Origin: Oscillibacter sp.
Lineage (GTDB): Bacteria > Bacillota > Clostridia > Oscillospirales > Oscillospiraceae
DNA: 7,342 nucleotides
Direction: 5' to 3'
NCBI GenBank assembly: GCA_003487665.1
Contig: DNFA01000005.1
Span: forward strand, 1-7,342
Under the pieces are notes generated by a model that searched no databases, was not told the DNA's origin, and saw nothing but the letters and a program-made list of their open reading frames with translations. This document shows, piece by piece, positions 5,455-7,342 of the stretch. The position numbers and the translations under genes are program-made. Positions within the stretch are counted from its first letter, which is position 1. The number at the start of each line of letters is the position of its first letter.

Positions 5455-7236
5455 ATGAACACGAAAAAAGCGACCAAGCGTGCGCTGCTGACCAGCGTCA
5501 TGGCCTTGGTCATGTGCGTTGTCATGCTGGTCGGGACAACGTTCGCCTGGTTTACCGATACGGCGTCCACCGGCGTGAACAAGATCCAGGCGGGTAATCT
5601 GGACATTACCGTGGAGTATGCCAAGGAAAAAATGAATGACGATGGGACATTGGCTGGTGAATTGACTGATTGGGTACCTATCGACAATGCGACCAATGTG
5701 TTTGATCCCAACGCACTGTGGGAGCCGGGGAGAACGGAATACGTAGTTTTTAGGATTACCAATAACGGCAATCTTGCACTGAAGTATAAATTGAGCCTTG
5801 AGACTCTTGCGCAGAAGCCCGGAATTAACAAGGCCGGCAAGGAGTTCTATTTGGCTGACTATCTGTGCGCCTCGGCAAAAGTTAATGTGGGTCCCGGTGA
5901 AATCGGTAGTGGCGTGTCAACACTTGGTGCTTTCATGACCAAGCTTAACGATTTGGGTGTCGCGGGTGTCCAAAATGTGCTTGACCCTGAGTATCATCCG
6001 CTGACTGATGCTACGGTCAATGGGGCGCTTCTCCCAGGTAAGACTAACTGCGTGCCCATGGCGATTTGGATGCCGACATCGGTGGGTAATGAAGCGAATG
6101 CCATTTCACCCGACAAGGCGGCTACCATTGATTTCGGCATCACGGTCGTTGCGACGCAGGATACCGTTGAGTCCGACAGCTTCGACAACACCTACGATGC
6201 TGGTGCTGCCGCCAGCGAGCTCAAGCAGGGCGTGACCATCAGCGGCATTGCTGGCGTAGCCGAATCTTATGACACGATTCAGGATGCGTATGCAGCTGTC
6301 AAGGCCATGCTGGTTGCAAACAGCGGCCTTGCTGAACAGCCGTTGAGCGAGGAGGCCTTCAATGCGTTCTTCACCGATGGCGGTAAGATCACATGGACGA
6401 TCTACGGCAATCAGAAAGTGACCGATAACCGTATGTTCTCCTTCGGGCGTGCAGCCAACCGCTTTGGCGAGGGCCGCCACATCACGGAGATCAATATTGT
6501 CGGCGGCAACAGCAGCGCAGCTCTCGACCTTACCGCAGTAAACGGTACGTTTGCGCTGCCTTACAACTGGTGGAACGTTGCGGACAGTGCCAACACAACC
6601 CTCAAGTGCAAGAACATCACCTTCAACGGCATCAAGTACATGCCCTCTGCTACCTACCAGTGCACATTGTATCCGACCACCTATGAGTTTGACGGCTGCA
6701 CGCTCAATGGCAATCTGTACAGCTACCAGAACTTCGATGTGAACATGACCATCAAGAACTGCACATTCAATGCTCCCGCCGACACGCAGTATGCATTCAT
6801 GTCGCAGGGTAAGGGCGGTACGATTACGCTGGACAACAACGTGTTCAACAACTATACCCGCGGCATCAACCTTGAGCGCGCCACCGCTGATTTTGTTATA
6901 ACCAATAACACTATCTGCAGCACCGTCAGCGAGCCGGATCGTGGTGCTATTCAGCTGACAGACGGTAAGTCCTTTATGGTGACAGGGAATACGGTGGATG
7001 TCAATGCCGGTAACGCATTCTGGTTCCATAATGCTGCAAAAAACAGCGACGTGACCTACACGATCAGCAACAATGACATCAAGGCACCGTATATCGGTTA
7101 TTCCGGTGTTACTACATTTGATGTCAATACGAGGATCACTTCTTCCGGCAACAAGTTCAACAGCACGGATACGACCAAGTGCATGAAGAAGGGTGCGACC
7201 GTTGCAGAAGCAACGAATCTTACGGCCATTCACTAA
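5455..7236 (+). CDS. Secreted TasA/CalY-like protein with SipW-type signal peptide and C-terminal beta-helix repeats
   Basis: This 593-residue protein is predicted to be exported. Residues 1-36 are a signal peptide with a lysine/arginine-rich start (KKATKR), a hydrophobic core, and the TTFAWFTDTAS motif typical of SipW-processed TasA/CalY proteins. Residues about 40-240 resemble the TasA-like beta-sandwich (IQAGNLDITVEY, WEPGRTEYVVFRITNNGNLALKYKLSL). Residues about 385-575 contain repeated short strands such as LKCKNITFNG, YEFDGCTLNG, MTIKNCTFNA, ITLDNNVFNN, FVITNNTICS and YTISNNDIKA, the pattern of a right-handed parallel beta-helix. There is no LPxTG motif or C-terminal membrane segment, so anchoring may be through polymerisation or shedding. 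GGGAGG (5441-5446) lies 8 bases before the ATG. It may be a matrix fibre or adhesin, or a carbohydrate-binding/lyase-like protein; no catalytic residues are recognised. Its GC content is visibly lower than that of the methyl-transfer genes. No SipW peptidase gene is in the window. Confidence 0.88.
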   Translation: MNTKKATKRALLTSVMALVMCVVMLVGTTFAWFTDTASTGVNKIQAGNLDITVEYAKEKMNDDGTLAGELTDWVPIDNATNVFDPNALWEPGRTEYVVFRITNNGNLALKYKLSLETLAQKPGINKAGKEFYLADYLCASAKVNVGPGEIGSGVSTLGAFMTKLNDLGVAGVQNVLDPEYHPLTDATVNGALLPGKTNCVPMAIWMPTSVGNEANAISPDKAATIDFGITVVATQDTVESDSFDNTYDAGAAASELKQGVTISGIAGVAESYDTIQDAYAAVKAMLVANSGLAEQPLSEEAFNAFFTDGGKITWTIYGNQKVTDNRMFSFGRAANRFGEGRHITEINIVGGNSSAALDLTAVNGTFALPYNWWNVADSANTTLKCKNITFNGIKYMPSATYQCTLYPTTYEFDGCTLNGNLYSYQNFDVNMTIKNCTFNAPADTQYAFMSQGKGGTITLDNNVFNNYTRGINLERATADFVITNNTICSTVSEPDRGAIQLTDGKSFMVTGNTVDVNAGNAFWFHNAAKNSDVTYTISNNDIKAPYIGYSGVTTFDVNTRITSSGNKFNSTDTTKCMKKGATVAEATNLTAIH

Positions 7237-7248
7237 CCGAACTCGCGG

Positions 7249-7271
7249 TTCCCGCTTGTAAAAGCGGCGAA
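7249..7271 (+). other. 3' hairpin with GTAA (GNRA) loop
   Basis: CCGCTT (7252-7257) pairs perfectly with AAGCGG (7262-7267) around a GTAA tetraloop. The stem extends outward past a single bulged C through TTC (7249-7251) with GAA (7269-7271). It starts 13 bases after the stop codon. There is no T-tract, so it is more likely an mRNA 3'-end structure than a terminator on its own. Confidence 0.5.
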
Positions 7272-7282
7272 TATAACCCTCC

Positions 7283-7307
7283 TCCGTCTGTGCCACACAT
7301 GGACGGA
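7283..7307 (+). other. Second 3' hairpin
   Basis: TCCGTC (7283-7288) pairs with GACGGA (7302-7307), and after a two-base bulge TGTG (7289-7292) pairs with CACA (7296-7299), leaving a 3-base loop. It lies between two GNRA-loop hairpins and has no T-tract of its own. Confidence 0.45.
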
Positions 7308-7312
7308 AAACG

Positions 7313-7338
7313 CGCGGCGTCCCGCAAGGGGCGCCGCG
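7313..7338 (+). terminator. Probable intrinsic terminator of the TasA-like gene, cut by the window edge
   Basis: CGCGGCGTCCC (7313-7323) pairs with GGGGCGCCGCG (7328-7338) along all 11 positions, with one T-G wobble, around a GCAA tetraloop. Four A residues (7307-7310) lie just before it and TTGT follows before the sequence ends, so a full T-tract cannot be confirmed. The position, about 75 bases after the stop, fits termination. Confidence 0.6.
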
Positions 7339-7342
7339 TTGT

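Noticed and set aside
6106..7296. A 396-codon minus-strand frame opposite the TasA-like gene
   Set aside because: No recognisable domain is visible, and the sense strand has a signal peptide, repeats and a good ribosome site. It is most likely an antisense shadow.

Overview
The window looks like a chromosomal segment of a GC-rich, anaerobic, Gram-positive gut-type Firmicute, most plausibly an Oscillospiraceae/Ruminococcaceae-like Clostridium relative. That placement is inference. It rests on strong GGAGG-type ribosome sites, a corrinoid methyl-transfer cassette of the kind common in anaerobes, and a SipW-type signal peptide on a TasA-like surface protein. No rRNA, tRNA, transposase or CRISPR array is visible.

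Left and centre (about 88-5162): two divergent, tightly packed gene pairs form one apparent corrinoid-dependent methyl-transfer system. On the minus strand a RACo-like reductive activator (N-terminal [2Fe-2S] ferredoxin plus ASKHA/DUF4445 domain) is followed 4 bases later by a homocysteine S-methyltransferase that carries what looks like a cut-off remnant of a folate (pterin) domain. On the plus strand a small cysteine-rich DUF2284 protein is followed 1 base later by a CmuA-like fusion of a UROD/MtaA-type methyltransferase barrel with a complete corrinoid (B12) protein. The proposed route is: unknown methylated substrate -> UROD-type domain -> Co(I)/methyl-Co(III) corrinoid on the same polypeptide -> homocysteine -> methionine. 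The RACo-like protein would rescue Co(II) corrinoid, perhaps with DUF2284 as an electron or metal partner. The set needs no folate domain, so it may be a folate-independent methionine-forming or demethylating module.

The gap between the pairs (2822-2896) holds a perfect-consensus plus-strand promoter (TTGACA-17-TATAAT) and, face to face with it, a weaker minus-strand promoter with its own TTGACA. Two CACTACTTT repeats lie 20 bp apart just after the plus-strand start.

Right (about 5163-7342): the composition changes to clearly lower GC. A roughly 290-base intergenic region holds an inverted repeat after the fusion gene, an AT-rich motif cluster, a possible promoter, and an 80-nt segment that can fold into a closed three-way-junction-like RNA. 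This leads into one large secreted protein with a TasA/CalY-like N-terminus and a right-handed beta-helix-like C-terminus. Its 3' region holds three consecutive hairpins, the last resembling an intrinsic terminator at the window edge. Nothing visible links the right-hand gene functionally to the methyl-transfer cassette.
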